A stretch of 38,247 bases of DNA from Candidatus Mediterraneibacter faecavium. GTDB lineage: Bacteria; Bacillota; Clostridia; Lachnospirales; Lachnospiraceae. The translations under genes were made by a program, and so were the position numbers. Positions 1 through 6,854 of the stretch are shown here, in pieces. The stretch is from the NCBI GenBank assembly GCA_019119995.1, contig DWVY01000030.1, positions 1 to 38,247 of the forward strand, in the 5' to 3' direction. How positions within the stretch are numbered: position 1 is the first letter of the stretch; every line of letters begins with the position of its first letter. The notes beneath the pieces were generated by a model. It did not search any database. It was not told where the DNA came from and was given only the letters and a program-made list of their open reading frames with translations.

Positions 1-66
1 CATGATAACGAATTGATAACACTAGCAGAGACAGACCATAGAAACATGACAGTTGGAAACAAATAA
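1..66 (+). pseudogene. Possible C-terminal end of a gene entering from the left edge
   Basis: Frame 1 is open from the window edge for 21 codons (ending in ...MTVGNK) and stops at TAA 64-66. The stretch is too short to assign a family. It could be the end of a real gene lying mostly outside the window or a chance open frame. It is followed at once by an AT-rich inverted repeat, which is where a terminator or a mobile-element end could lie. Confidence 0.3.
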
Positions 67-121
67 AATCAAATAGAACCAAATATTCTATACAAAACTG
101 TATAGAATTAGATTTGATTTT
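65..121. repeat. Nested AT-rich inverted repeat
   Basis: The inner arms ATTCTATACA (85-94) and TGTATAGAAT (99-108) are a perfect 10-bp inverted repeat around AAAC. The outer arms AAAATCAAAT (65-74) and ATTTGATTTT (112-121) are also perfect but placed asymmetrically. It could be an operator of a lost gene, a terminator without a clean U-tract, or a mobile-element end. Confidence 0.5.
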
Positions 122-144
122 ACGAGTTCGAGTAACAGAAAGAA

Positions 145-179
145 CCCCGGAAATGCCGACACAATGTACATTTCCGGGG
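145..179. terminator. Hairpin, possible bidirectional terminator
   Basis: Stem CCCCGGAAATG (145-155) pairs with CATTTCCGGGG (169-179), 11 perfect pairs with a 13-nt loop. The plus-strand 3' flank is only weakly T-rich. On the minus strand the stem is followed by a T-rich stretch (complement of 131-144), so it would work best as a terminator for the minus-strand fragment ending at 211. Confidence 0.5.
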
Positions 180-210
180 CTGCTTTATGTCCTTTGACTC
201 TAAAATCTCG

Positions 211-378
211 CTAATTGTTTTCTGTGCAGTTCTTCTCAGAATAATAGCGGAACACCTTCACGATATATTCAATGCTTCTTTTACCGTATTTGGTATCAAA
301 CACTTTACTTAAATAATCATTGGAATAAGTATCGATTATTATTCGGCAATGATTTTCTACGTTGCCTAACAGTAATTG
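211..378 (-). pseudogene. C-terminal fragment of an unrecognised minus-strand gene
   Basis: Reading the minus strand from 378 to the TAG at 211-213 gives about 55 residues with protein-like composition, including YSNDYLSKVF and KYGKRSIEYIVK. The frame stays open to 477, but upstream of about 380 it runs through an inverted repeat and loses protein-like character. No ATG is present in the frame. I read it as the tail of a gene whose 5' part was removed when the sequence at 382-427 arrived. I do not recognise the family with confidence. Confidence 0.35.
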
Positions 379-381
379 AAC

Positions 382-427
382 AAAATCGCTACGCGATGGC
401 CTGCGGAAGCTGTCGCATGGCGATTTT
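382..427. repeat. Terminal-type inverted repeat next to the recombinase remnant
   Basis: AAAATCGC (382-389) pairs with GCGATTTT (420-427), with further GC-rich partial symmetry inside. It is GC-richer than its surroundings and marks the point where the minus-strand fragment loses coding character. It could be one end of the element that carried the recombinase at 649. The stretch 428-583 between it and the next repeat shows no gene. Confidence 0.4.
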
Positions 428-583
428 TTCTTCCCTTTAACAAAAACAGTGGAAAATAAGCTCTGATAGTAGTATTGTTAAGTTACCACACCAAACAATC
501 TTACAGGAGCGCCTTTCCCACTGCTTATGAAAAGAATATCATTCCTCGGCCTGGTTGGCAAGAGGTTTTACGACCCAAATGCA

Positions 584-641
584 CCTCCATATAAAACACC
601 TGAAACAATCGACCTGATTTAATCTTGATTTTATATGGAGG
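584..641 (+). promoter_or_regulatory. Inverted repeat that sequesters the recombinase ribosome binding site
   Basis: CCTCCATATAAAA (584-596) is perfectly complementary to TTTTATATGGAGG (629-641), 13 pairs around a 32-nt loop. The right arm contains the GGAGG Shine-Dalgarno (637-641) of the ATG at 649. In an mRNA starting upstream of 584 the ribosome binding site would be fully paired, so translation should be low unless transcription starts inside the loop or the helix is opened. Confidence 0.6.
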
Positions 642-648
642 ATTCATT

Positions 649-1101
649 ATGTATGAAAAATATTTAACACTTCTTGAAGAAGCAGGAAAAATTCGAAACC
701 TTAAAGAACGTTCCATCCAATGTTATAAAAACTACGTTTCCTGGTTCCTGAATTATACCGGTAAGTGCCCGGAAGAACTCACCTGTCAGGATGCCAGGGA
801 TTTCCTGCTTGCTAAAAAAGACAGCGGACTAAAAGCCACAACGCTGAATCTTTACAATTCCGCGATCCACTTTTTTTACCGGAATGTCCTGCACATCCTT
901 TGGGATGACGCTCTGGTCCCACGCATGATCATGGAGCGGAAACTTCCAACAGTTCTTACTGCCGATGAGGTCGACCGTCTTCTGGATGCCGTTGAGGATC
1001 TTAAATATAAAGCCATGTTCGCAACAATGTACTCTTCCGGAATGCGTGTTTCCGAAGTGATCCACCTGCATTATGATGACATTTCCCGTACAAATATGCA
1101 G
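649..1101 (+). pseudogene. Truncated tyrosine recombinase (site-specific integrase)
   Basis: The start at 649 is fixed by GGAGG at 637-641. The first about 150 residues match the phage-integrase layout: a SAM-like core-binding domain (KERSIQCYKNYVSWFL, with TTLNLYNSAIHFFYR) and the start of the catalytic domain, LTADEVDRLLDAV then YSSGMRVSEVIHLHYDDI, whose R is the first catalytic arginine. Homology stops at about 1101 (after ...SRTNMQ). The frame then runs to 1314 through the antisense of a blaR1-like gene, giving a nonsense tail. The H-x-x-R and Tyr motifs of the second half are absent, so it should be inactive. Integrases of this type often travel with other transposase genes, but none is visible here. 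Confidence 0.75.
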
Positions 1102-1292
1102 AGGGAGAATACATGGCCGGAACGGATGGGGAGGAAGGGAACTGCCATCAGACATAGCGGAAGAAACCAGAGATTATATTGTATCCGGCTTGTCAGGTGT
1201 GATTTCAATATGTTCTTAATACCAAACAGAATACCGATCATTCCGCTGATCAATAAATTGCAGACTAAAAAGTGTACGAAAAAACCAATCAT
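1101..1292 (-). pseudogene. Truncated BlaR1/M56-family sensor, N-terminal fragment
   Basis: The minus-strand frame from ATG 1290-1292 begins with two hydrophobic segments and carries the family signature of M56 (BlaR1/MecR1) sensors, a loop reading LTSRIQYNLWFLPL followed by MAVPFLP. A good ribosome binding site (AAGGAGAGGG) precedes the ATG. Recognisable sequence ends at about residue 63 (near 1101). The frame continues for only ten more codons, to 1071, in sequence that is the antisense of the recombinase. The zinc protease core and the sensor domain are missing. It lies 88 bp downstream of blaI in the usual blaI-blaR1 order, so the repressor has probably lost its de-repressing partner. Confidence 0.75.
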
Positions 1293-1380
1293 AAAATCCC
1301 TCTCCTTGATCTGAGGTTTTGTAACAGTGCACTATAGGGCTGTCCGTGAGATAAAACCATGCAGCCCTGGGAACGAACTG

Positions 1381-1758
1381 CTACGGATTTCTGGATAGAA
1401 TGGAACGTAAATGCTGAAGTTCTGTTTCTGATAATTGGTTGTTTTCTATATAAGATGATAGCATTGCACTGATGTCTCCGCCGTAAAAACGGTTCAGGAA
1501 TGAACTGCTCTGGTGATTGATATATTCAGTTTCATCTACAAGAGGAGTGTAAACGAATATACGTCCCTGCTTTTCGTAGGTTAATGCGCCTTTTGTTACA
1601 AGACGTTTTATAAGAGTATGGATTGTTTTCGCACTCCAAGAAGTAGTCTTCAATAGCCGTTCTGTAATTTCATTGGTGTTGATCGGAGCAGATTCCCATA
1701 CGATTTTCATAACTTCAAATTCGGCTTCTGAGATTTGCGGTAAAGCAGACACATTCAT
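1381..1758 (-). CDS. blaI: BlaI/MecI/CopY-family winged-helix repressor
   Basis: 125 residues, the usual length for the family. The N-terminal half is the winged helix (ISEAEFEVMKIVWES, then TNEITERLL and SAKTIHTLIKRLVTKGALTYEKQGRIFVY in the recognition helix and wing). The C-terminal half is the helical dimerisation part. A CAGGAGG site lies directly upstream of the ATG. BlaI-type dimers bind near-palindromic operators at their own promoter and at targets, and are cleaved when a BlaR1 partner is activated. Here the partner gene at 1292 is truncated, so the repressor may be constitutive. It has its own strong promoter with a dyad at the predicted start of transcription. Confidence 0.9.
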   Translation of the reverse strand: MNVSALPQISEAEFEVMKIVWESAPINTNEITERLLKTTSWSAKTIHTLIKRLVTKGALTYEKQGRIFVYTPLVDETEYINHQSSSFLNRFYGGDISAMLSSYIENNQLSETELQHLRSILSRNP

Positions 1759-1768
1759 CCCTCCTGTG

Positions 1769-1820
1769 ATTCTTACGTGTGTAATAAGAATATTGTAATG
1801 CCGTTCTTTCAGTTAGTCAA
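1769..1820 (-). promoter_or_regulatory. blaI promoter and candidate BlaI operator
   Basis: On the minus strand, TTGACT (1815-1820) is separated by 17 bp from TACAAT (1792-1797), a near-consensus sigma-A promoter. Immediately downstream, over the predicted start, lies the inverted repeat ATTCTTA/TAAGAAT (1769-1775 and 1785-1791), with TTAC/GTAA nested inside. This is the position expected for autoregulation by BlaI. Promoter confidence is high; the operator is an inference. Confidence 0.65.
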
Positions 1821-1834
1821 ATATAAACACAATA

Positions 1835-2104
1835 AAAATCCACTGTATCGATTTCTTTTTCGTACAGTGGATTTTCAGCTTATTCCATCCATTGGATCTG
1901 GCCTCCTTTATTTAATTTTTTATCTATGTAAAACTATTCCTCTGAATAGTGTTTTCTGGAGTTAGATTACTTTCCCATTGGACTATACCTCTCTTTTCTT
2001 AAATTATGAAGTTACGATTAAGTTTTCGGTGGTCCGTCCTCCTTATCTTTCGTTTTCTTTTCTTTTGATGTAATTATAATAACTTATAATTAGGGATATG
2101 TCAA
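1835..2104 (-). ncRNA. Leader-like minus-strand transcription unit with a five-codon ORF and terminator
   Basis: Minus-strand TTGACA (2099-2104), 17 bp, TATTAT (2076-2081) is a strong promoter. The transcript would carry a TAAGGAGG site (2038-2045) with no start codon after it and a small hairpin (ACTATTC/GAATAGT, 1933-1950). Next come AAAGGAGG (1902-1909), nine bases, and ATG at 1890-1892 of a five-codon ORF (MDGIS) ending in TGA at 1875-1877. That stop touches a 13-bp hairpin (arms 1835-1847 and 1863-1875) followed by a T-rich tail. Transcription would end before the blaI promoter unless the hairpin is bypassed. The layout resembles ribosome-mediated attenuators ahead of resistance genes. 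Nothing else codes in 1830-2260. Confidence 0.45.
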
Positions 2105-2264
2105 TACAAAATCTGATAAAAATTGTATATAATTCAAATATACAGAAAATTCAGAAAAAAATTAAAGGAACGCATGGATATACAAAACAGGAAGAAAAGA
2201 GTATAATCGAAAAGAAAATTACGGGCGGCCTTGTAACGGAGGCAGACGGTGAAGGAAGATAAAT

Positions 2265-2819
2265 ATGAGACGACGAGTGTTTTTGATATTGATGTTATTG
2301 TGGATGGCAGGGATTTTTGTCTTTTCCTCGCGCTCCGGGAGTGAATCAAGCGAGGACAGTTATCTCGTGGGGGCTCTGGTGGGAGATTTATTCGTGCCGG
2401 GATTTGACGAATGGAGTATGCAGAGGCAGCAGGCATTTGCCGAAGCGATCGATCATCCGGTTCGCAAAACAGCTCATGCAGCGGAGTATGCGGTGCTTGG
2501 GCTGCTGGCGGCGGGGGTATGTATTCCGGCTGCGGAGCGGTATAGAGGTGAAAAAGAGCTGACGGGAAAAGACGGATCCGGCAGACATATGAACGGAGGG
2601 GCTGCGAAAATCCGCAGAGAACTGCTGATACCGTGGGGGATTGCGGCGCTGTATGCTGTGACAGATGAGTTTCACCAACTTTTTGTGCCGGGCAGGAGCG
2701 GTCAGTTCTCGGATGTAGTATTGGACAGCGCGGGGGCGCTGGCAGGGCTTTTGGTACTGGCATTGGCGAGAAAGATCATGAGCAGACGCCGAAACAGCAT
2801 GGGAAAAGGCATAAAATGA
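2265..2819 (+). CDS. VanZ-like membrane protein
   Basis: 184 residues. The VanZ-family landmarks appear in order: an N-terminal membrane segment with the FSSRSGSES motif at its end, the RKTAHAAEYAVLGLL motif near residues 65-80, then a later block with DEFHQLFVPGRSGQFSDVVLDSAGALAGLL (given here only to mark the D-E-x-H-Q and G-R-x-x-x-x-x-D residues) near 140-168, and a basic tail. VanZ itself gives low-level teicoplanin resistance; most chromosomal relatives have no known role, so this one need not be a resistance gene. The middle (about residues 95-120) is a variable charged loop. GAAGGAAG upstream is an acceptable ribosome binding site. The gene stands alone between the AT-rich mobile region and the cstA leader. 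Confidence 0.8.
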   Translation: MRRRVFLILMLLWMAGIFVFSSRSGSESSEDSYLVGALVGDLFVPGFDEWSMQRQQAFAEAIDHPVRKTAHAAEYAVLGLLAAGVCIPAAERYRGEKELTGKDGSGRHMNGGAAKIRRELLIPWGIAALYAVTDEFHQLFVPGRSGQFSDVVLDSAGALAGLLVLALARKIMSRRRNSMGKGIK

Positions 2820-2861
2820 TTTGAAAATCAAAATAAAAACAGAGCGCATTCTAATTTTCTA

Positions 2862-2889
2862 TTGACAAACCGGATTTTTGAGATATAAT
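2862..2889 (+). promoter_or_regulatory. Promoter of the cstA T-box transcript
   Basis: TTGACA (2862-2867), 16 bp, TATAAT (2884-2889). Both hexamers are consensus. Predicted transcription start is about 2896, at the beginning of the T-box leader. Confidence 0.8.
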
Positions 2890-2895
2890 AGAACC

Positions 2896-3275
2896 GGATT
2901 GAAAAAAGCCAATGCGAAGAACAGGACAGGACTTCCACGGCAGACATGCGTTCAGAGAGTTTCCGGATGGTGCGAGGAGACAGCAGGGCCGGGAAAGCTA
3001 TCACCTGCGAGCAGTCAGGGCGAAAGGGATCAGGGCAGAGACATTAAGATAATGGATGCCTGAAGCTGATTAACCCGGACCGGAATTCCCCCGTTATAGG
3101 GAAAACTGTTAAAACGCAGAATAACCCGGATGATCGGAAAATACGCCGGATAATCGGGAAATATATGCGGGAGACAGGGCAGAGAGACCGGAGCGATCCG
3201 GTAACAGAAGTGGTAACGCGGAGAAAAAGAATTTCGTCTTCTGACAGAGTGATCTGTCGGAGGGCATTTTTTATT
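2896..3275 (+). promoter_or_regulatory. T-box leader (tRNA-sensing riboswitch) of cstA
   Basis: The leader has the T-box landmarks: a distal stem I region with CAGAGAG followed by GGATGGTGCGAGG (about 2952-2978), and the T-box sequence AGTGGTAACGCGGAG (3209-3223). A terminator hairpin follows, CTGACAGA (3241-3248) with TCTGTCGG (3253-3260) and a T-run (3267-3272). Uncharged cognate tRNA would pair with the T-box bulge and prevent termination, switching on cstA when one amino acid is scarce. The specifier lies in the segment GGAAAGCTATCACCTG (2998 to about 3010). GCU (Ala) and AUC (Ile) both fit by position and I cannot choose by eye. About 115 nt of further leader follow before the start codon. 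Confidence 0.85.
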
Positions 3276-3390
3276 TCTGAACATACAAAAGGCTGCATGG
3301 TCTTTCGGAAGTTGGCTTTGATCCGAAAATATCCAAAAGGATGTTTTCTAACCTTAAACATAGTTTTTCAAGAACAAAGGAGAGAGGATT

Positions 3391-5079
3391 ATGAACACAT
3401 TAGTAATCGTGCTGATCGCCGCCGTATGTCTGATCGCAGCGTATGCGCTGTACGGACGCTGGCTGGCGAAGAAATGGGGAATCGACCCGAAAGCTAAGAC
3501 ACCCGCAGTTATACATAATGACGGCCAGGACTATGTGCCGACAGACGGATGGACAGTATTCGCCCATCAGTTCTCATCGATCGCCGGCGCGGGCCCTGTC
3601 ACCGGAGCAATCCAGGCTGCTGCATTCGGATGGCTGCCGGTCCTCCTGTGGATCATCCTGGGCGGTATCTTCTTCGGAGCTGTCACGGATTTCGGAGCGC
3701 TGTATGCAAGTGTGAAGAACGACGGCAAATCCATGGGACTTCTGATCGAGAAATATATCGGAAAAGCAGGACGTAAGCTGTTCCTCGGATTCTGCTGGCT
3801 GTTCTGTCTGATCGTCATCGCTGCTTTCGCAGATATGGTGGCTGATACATTCAACGCATATGTAGTGACAGACGGAGTACAGACACTTTCCGAAAATGCA
3901 ACTGTAAACGGTGCGGCAGGAAGTATCTCCCTGTTCTTCATCCTGTTTGCAGTTGTATTCGGTGTAGTGCAGCATAAAGTGAAATTCACCGGATGGAAAG
4001 AAGTCGTATTCGGACTGGTGTGCACGGTGCTTGCATTTGTATTTGGTATGAACTTCCCGGTGATCCTCGGGAAAGATATGTGGGTATACATCGCATTTAT
4101 CTACATCTTCCTTGCAGCGGTGCTGCCGATGTGGTTTGTGATGCAGCCGAGAGACTATATGTCCACATTCATGTTTGTAGGAATGATCGCCGGAGCAGTG
4201 CTCGGTCTTGTTTTCGCACACCCGACAATGAATCTTCCGGCATATACAGGCTTTAATAATGAAAGCCTGGGAACGCTTTTCCCGATCCTGTTCGTAACGG
4301 TTGCCTGCGGTGCGGTATCCGGATTCCACAGTCTGGTATCTTCCGGTACTTCATCTAAGACGATCTCAAATGAGAAAGATATGCTCAAAGTCGGATACGG
4401 CGCAATGGTTCTGGAAAGCCTTCTGGCAGTTATCGCTCTCTGCGTGGCAGGTGCGGCTGCGGGAGCGGACGGAACAGCGGCAGTGGGAACGCCGTTCCAG
4501 ATCTTCTCATCAGGAGTCGCAGGATTCCTTGAGATGTTCGGTATCCCGGTCTATGTAGCGCAGAGCTTCATGACCATGTGTGTTTCTGCTCTGGCATTTA
4601 CGACACTGGATTCCGTTGCACGTATCGGACGTATGTCTTTCCAGGAGCTGTTCAGTGTAGATGATATGGAGCATGCAGAAGGCTGGAGAAAAGTTCTCTG
4701 CAATAAATATTTCGCAACAGTCATCACTCTGGTATTCGGTTACATCCTGACACAGGTCGGATATTCCAACATCTGGCCGCTGTTCGGAAGCGCCAACCAG
4801 CTTCTGAGCGCACTTGTCCTGATCACACTGTGCGTATTCCTGAAAGTGACAGGAAGAACTCTGAAGACGCTGGTCCCGCCGTTCGTGATCATGCTGATCG
4901 TGACATTTTCAGCGCTGGTGCAGAGATTTATCTCCCTTGTCAAAGCATTCTCAGCCGGAACAGGCGTGTTCATGGTGGAAGGACTGCAGCTTATCGTAGC
5001 CGTGCTTCTTATGATCCTCGGCGTGACGATCGTTATCACTTCCGGTAAAGAGCTGATCAAAAAGAAAGCTGAGAACTAA
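3391..5079 (+). CDS. cstA: CstA-family transporter (carbon starvation / peptide or pyruvate uptake)
   Basis: 562 residues, matching the shorter CstA subfamily. It is strongly hydrophobic with many membrane helices. The family signature FAHQFSSIAGAGPVTG lies near residues 59-74, followed by PVLLWIILGGIFFGAVTDFGALY; later blocks include SGTSSKTISNEKD, FTTLDSVARIGRMSFQE and FGSANQLLSALVL. CstA and BtsT relatives import peptides or pyruvate by proton symport. Control by a T-box links this copy to amino-acid shortage, which favours amino-acid or peptide uptake. AGGAGAGAGG precedes the ATG. A convergent terminator hairpin follows at 5092-5135. Confidence 0.93.
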   Translation: MNTLVIVLIAAVCLIAAYALYGRWLAKKWGIDPKAKTPAVIHNDGQDYVPTDGWTVFAHQFSSIAGAGPVTGAIQAAAFGWLPVLLWIILGGIFFGAVTDFGALYASVKNDGKSMGLLIEKYIGKAGRKLFLGFCWLFCLIVIAAFADMVADTFNAYVVTDGVQTLSENATVNGAAGSISLFFILFAVVFGVVQHKVKFTGWKEVVFGLVCTVLAFVFGMNFPVILGKDMWVYIAFIYIFLAAVLPMWFVMQPRDYMSTFMFVGMIAGAVLGLVFAHPTMNLPAYTGFNNESLGTLFPILFVTVACGAVSGFHSLVSSGTSSKTISNEKDMLKVGYGAMVLESLLAVIALCVAGAAAGADGTAAVGTPFQIFSSGVAGFLEMFGIPVYVAQSFMTMCVSALAFTTLDSVARIGRMSFQELFSVDDMEHAEGWRKVLCNKYFATVITLVFGYILTQVGYSNIWPLFGSANQLLSALVLITLCVFLKVTGRTLKTLVPPFVIMLIVTFSALVQRFISLVKAFSAGTGVFMVEGLQLIVAVLLMILGVTIVITSGKELIKKKAEN

Positions 5080-5091
5080 ACGGCTTTTAAC

Positions 5092-5139
5092 AATAACAGT
5101 TCAACCTCCTGATACGGGATGGCTGAACTGTTATTTTTA
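5092..5139. terminator. Bidirectional terminator between cstA and the ABC operon
   Basis: AATAACAGTTCA (5092-5103) pairs with TGAACTGTTATT (5124-5135), 12 perfect pairs. The plus strand continues TTTTATA, so it is a normal intrinsic terminator for cstA. The two flanking units converge, and it may serve the minus-strand operon ending at 5137 as well. Its right arm carries an 18-base motif found again at 25459. Confidence 0.8.
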
Positions 5140-5676
5140 TACTGCGTGTCTGCTGCGGTACCAGTCGGTCAGCAGCAGTACGCTGACAGCCGCGATGCAG
5201 AAAATGAGGGCATAACCGAACTGCTGCAGTATCTGTAGAAACGGCGCGGCAGCGCCGAGGATCAGACCGGCAGCGGCAAGGTAGACCGCCAGTCCTCCTA
5301 TAAAAAATATACATGAGCCGCGCAGGAGCAGAAGCGCTTTTGCGCGGTATATTTTTGCGCTGTTTACAGGAGCGAAAAGGTATTTGGAAATGACGGGGAC
5401 TGCCTTTCCCTGCTCCCTGATGTAGAAGAGCGCGCTGTTAAGCACGGAAACCGTGAACATGAAGAACAGCTCAAACCGGAAGATGTTAACACTGTATTCC
5501 TCTGCGGAGTTTCCGGACGGCAGGGCCGTCTTGAACGCAACCGATGACCTGGCGGCTGCCGAGGCATTTGACGCTGCCTCGAGAAAAAAGAAAAGCAGGG
5601 AGATCGCCAGCAGCACATAGTATGCGGTGCACTTCAGATGTTTCTTTTCATATTTGTAATAGTTAAATGTTTTCAT
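5137..5676 (-). CDS. Membrane protein, probable ABC permease-like subunit
   Basis: 179 residues with about four hydrophobic segments (near 18-36, 66-88, 113-137 and 147-168) and no catalytic motif. It is the last gene of the GntR-led operon and follows an ABC ATPase by 42 bp, with its own AGGAGGG site. By position it is the membrane partner of the ATPase at 5719-6468, or a third membrane component of one transporter. No family name can be given from sequence alone. It is shorter than typical six-helix ABC-2 permeases. Confidence 0.7.
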   Translation of the reverse strand: MKTFNYYKYEKKHLKCTAYYVLLAISLLFFFLEAASNASAAARSSVAFKTALPSGNSAEEYSVNIFRFELFFMFTVSVLNSALFYIREQGKAVPVISKYLFAPVNSAKIYRAKALLLLRGSCIFFIGGLAVYLAAAGLILGAAAPFLQILQQFGYALIFCIAAVSVLLLTDWYRSRHAV

Positions 5677-5718
5677 AGTATCCCTCCTTGTGGGATCAGC
5701 AGGTTACGGTCATATGCA

Positions 5719-6468
5719 TTATGAGCGGGGAGGTCTCTGCGAATGTTCCAGTTCCAGAAGATCCCGGATGTGCGGCGCGGATACTCCTGTAAGTTCTCTG
5801 TACCGGTCGTTCAGAGCCTCTCTTGAAGCGTCCGCGGTCAGCCGTCCGTTCTCAAGGATCAGGAGATAGTCCGCCAGCCGGTCCACATCTTCCGTAATGT
5901 GTGTGGAGAGCAGGATGCCCATATCACGGTCAAGCAGTTCGCCGAGCAGATCGAGAAACTCACGGCGGAATACAGGATCAAATCCCTCCAGCGGTTCATC
6001 GAGGAAGAGGAAGTTGGGATGATGCGCCAGCGCGAAACAAGTCTGCATCTTCATAAACTCCCCTTTGGAAAGCTGATAGACCCTCTTTGACGGATCGACA
6101 TCCAGACGGCTGAGATAAGAGGAATAATCCCGCACGGACCAGTCCGGATAGAATTCTCCGTAAGCAAGCCCGTTCTGTGCGACGGATTCCTCCATAAAGT
6201 ACGGACATTTTTCGCTGACATAGCCGAGTCTCCTGCGGTAGGCTTCCGGAGATACTTTCAGTGAGACGCCGCCGATCTGTGCATTCCACAAAATGCCGTG
6301 CGGAAAGCCGCTGTCAACTCCGGTGATACAGTTGAGAAGCGTTGTCTTCCCCGAGCCGTTCACGCCTGCGAGCACATAGAAGTATCCGGTCTCCATGGAG
6401 AAAGATACATTGTCCAGACAGAAATTTTTGTAGCGTCTGGTAATATTAGTACAGGAAAATGTAGTCAT
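5719..6468 (-). CDS. ABC transporter ATP-binding protein
   Basis: 249 residues. Walker A reads GVNGSGKTT near residue 35, the Q-loop region contains LGYVSEKCPYF, the signature is LSKGEFMK (a departure from LSGGQ), and Walker B is FLFLDEP followed by the D-loop EGFDP and switch histidine STH. The C-terminal extension ends around LELEHSQR. This composition is typical of the YtrB/YtrE-like ATPases of GntR-led operons in Firmicutes, which export or respond to cell-envelope antibiotics. The gene starts four bases inside the end of the GntR gene (6465-6468 overlap), so translation is probably coupled. Confidence 0.9.
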   Translation of the reverse strand: MTTFSCTNITRRYKNFCLDNVSFSMETGYFYVLAGVNGSGKTTLLNCITGVDSGFPHGILWNAQIGGVSLKVSPEAYRRRLGYVSEKCPYFMEESVAQNGLAYGEFYPDWSVRDYSSYLSRLDVDPSKRVYQLSKGEFMKMQTCFALAHHPNFLFLDEPLEGFDPVFRREFLDLLGELLDRDMGILLSTHITEDVDRLADYLLILENGRLTADASREALNDRYRELTGVSAPHIRDLLELEHSQRPPRS

Positions 6469-6851
6469 TGCCGTTCACCTCCGTTATCCCAGAACATCCG
6501 GACCATATCGGAAACTTCTTCCGAAGAAAGTCCCAGTCCTTTCGCCTCGCGGATCATATCGCGAAGTCTCTTTTCGTATTCTTTCAGACGGCTTTCCAGA
6601 AGAAGGTTCTGGTTTACTTTGTTTACGAAGAACCCTTTGCCCTGCTCTGAGTAGATGAGTCCCTGTTTCTCGAGCTCTTCATATGCTCGCTTGGTGGTGA
6701 TCACGCTGATCCCGAGATCCCTGGCGAGAGAACGGATCGAGGGCAGCATATCCCCGGTCTGCAGTTCGCGGCCCGCTATGGAATTCCTGACCGCCAGTAC
6801 GATCTGTTCATAGATCGGGCGGGGGCTGTTTTCATTAATAAATATCTTCAT
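6465..6851 (-). CDS. GntR-family regulator, YtrA subfamily
   Basis: 128 residues, the short YtrA type: a winged helix (IYEQIVLAVRNSIAGRELQTG, DMLPSIRSLARDLGISVITTKRAYEELEKQG; the key residues are the S-I-R-S-L-A-x-D-L recognition region) and a short helical C-terminal part without an effector domain. YtrA repressors control the ABC operon they lie in and are relieved by envelope-active antibiotics. Here the gene sits in the middle of the operon rather than first. The operator candidate overlaps the promoter at 8530-8581. It overlaps the next ATPase gene by four bases. Confidence 0.9.
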   Translation of the reverse strand: MKIFINENSPRPIYEQIVLAVRNSIAGRELQTGDMLPSIRSLARDLGISVITTKRAYEELEKQGLIYSEQGKGFFVNKVNQNLLLESRLKEYEKRLRDMIREAKGLGLSSEEVSDMVRMFWDNGGERQ

Positions 6852-6854
6852 ATC

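Noticed and set aside
1777..1965. A 62-codon plus-strand frame in the blaI upstream region
   Set aside because: It crosses the minus-strand promoter, the terminator hairpin and micro-ORF, and has no ribosome binding site or recognisable sequence.
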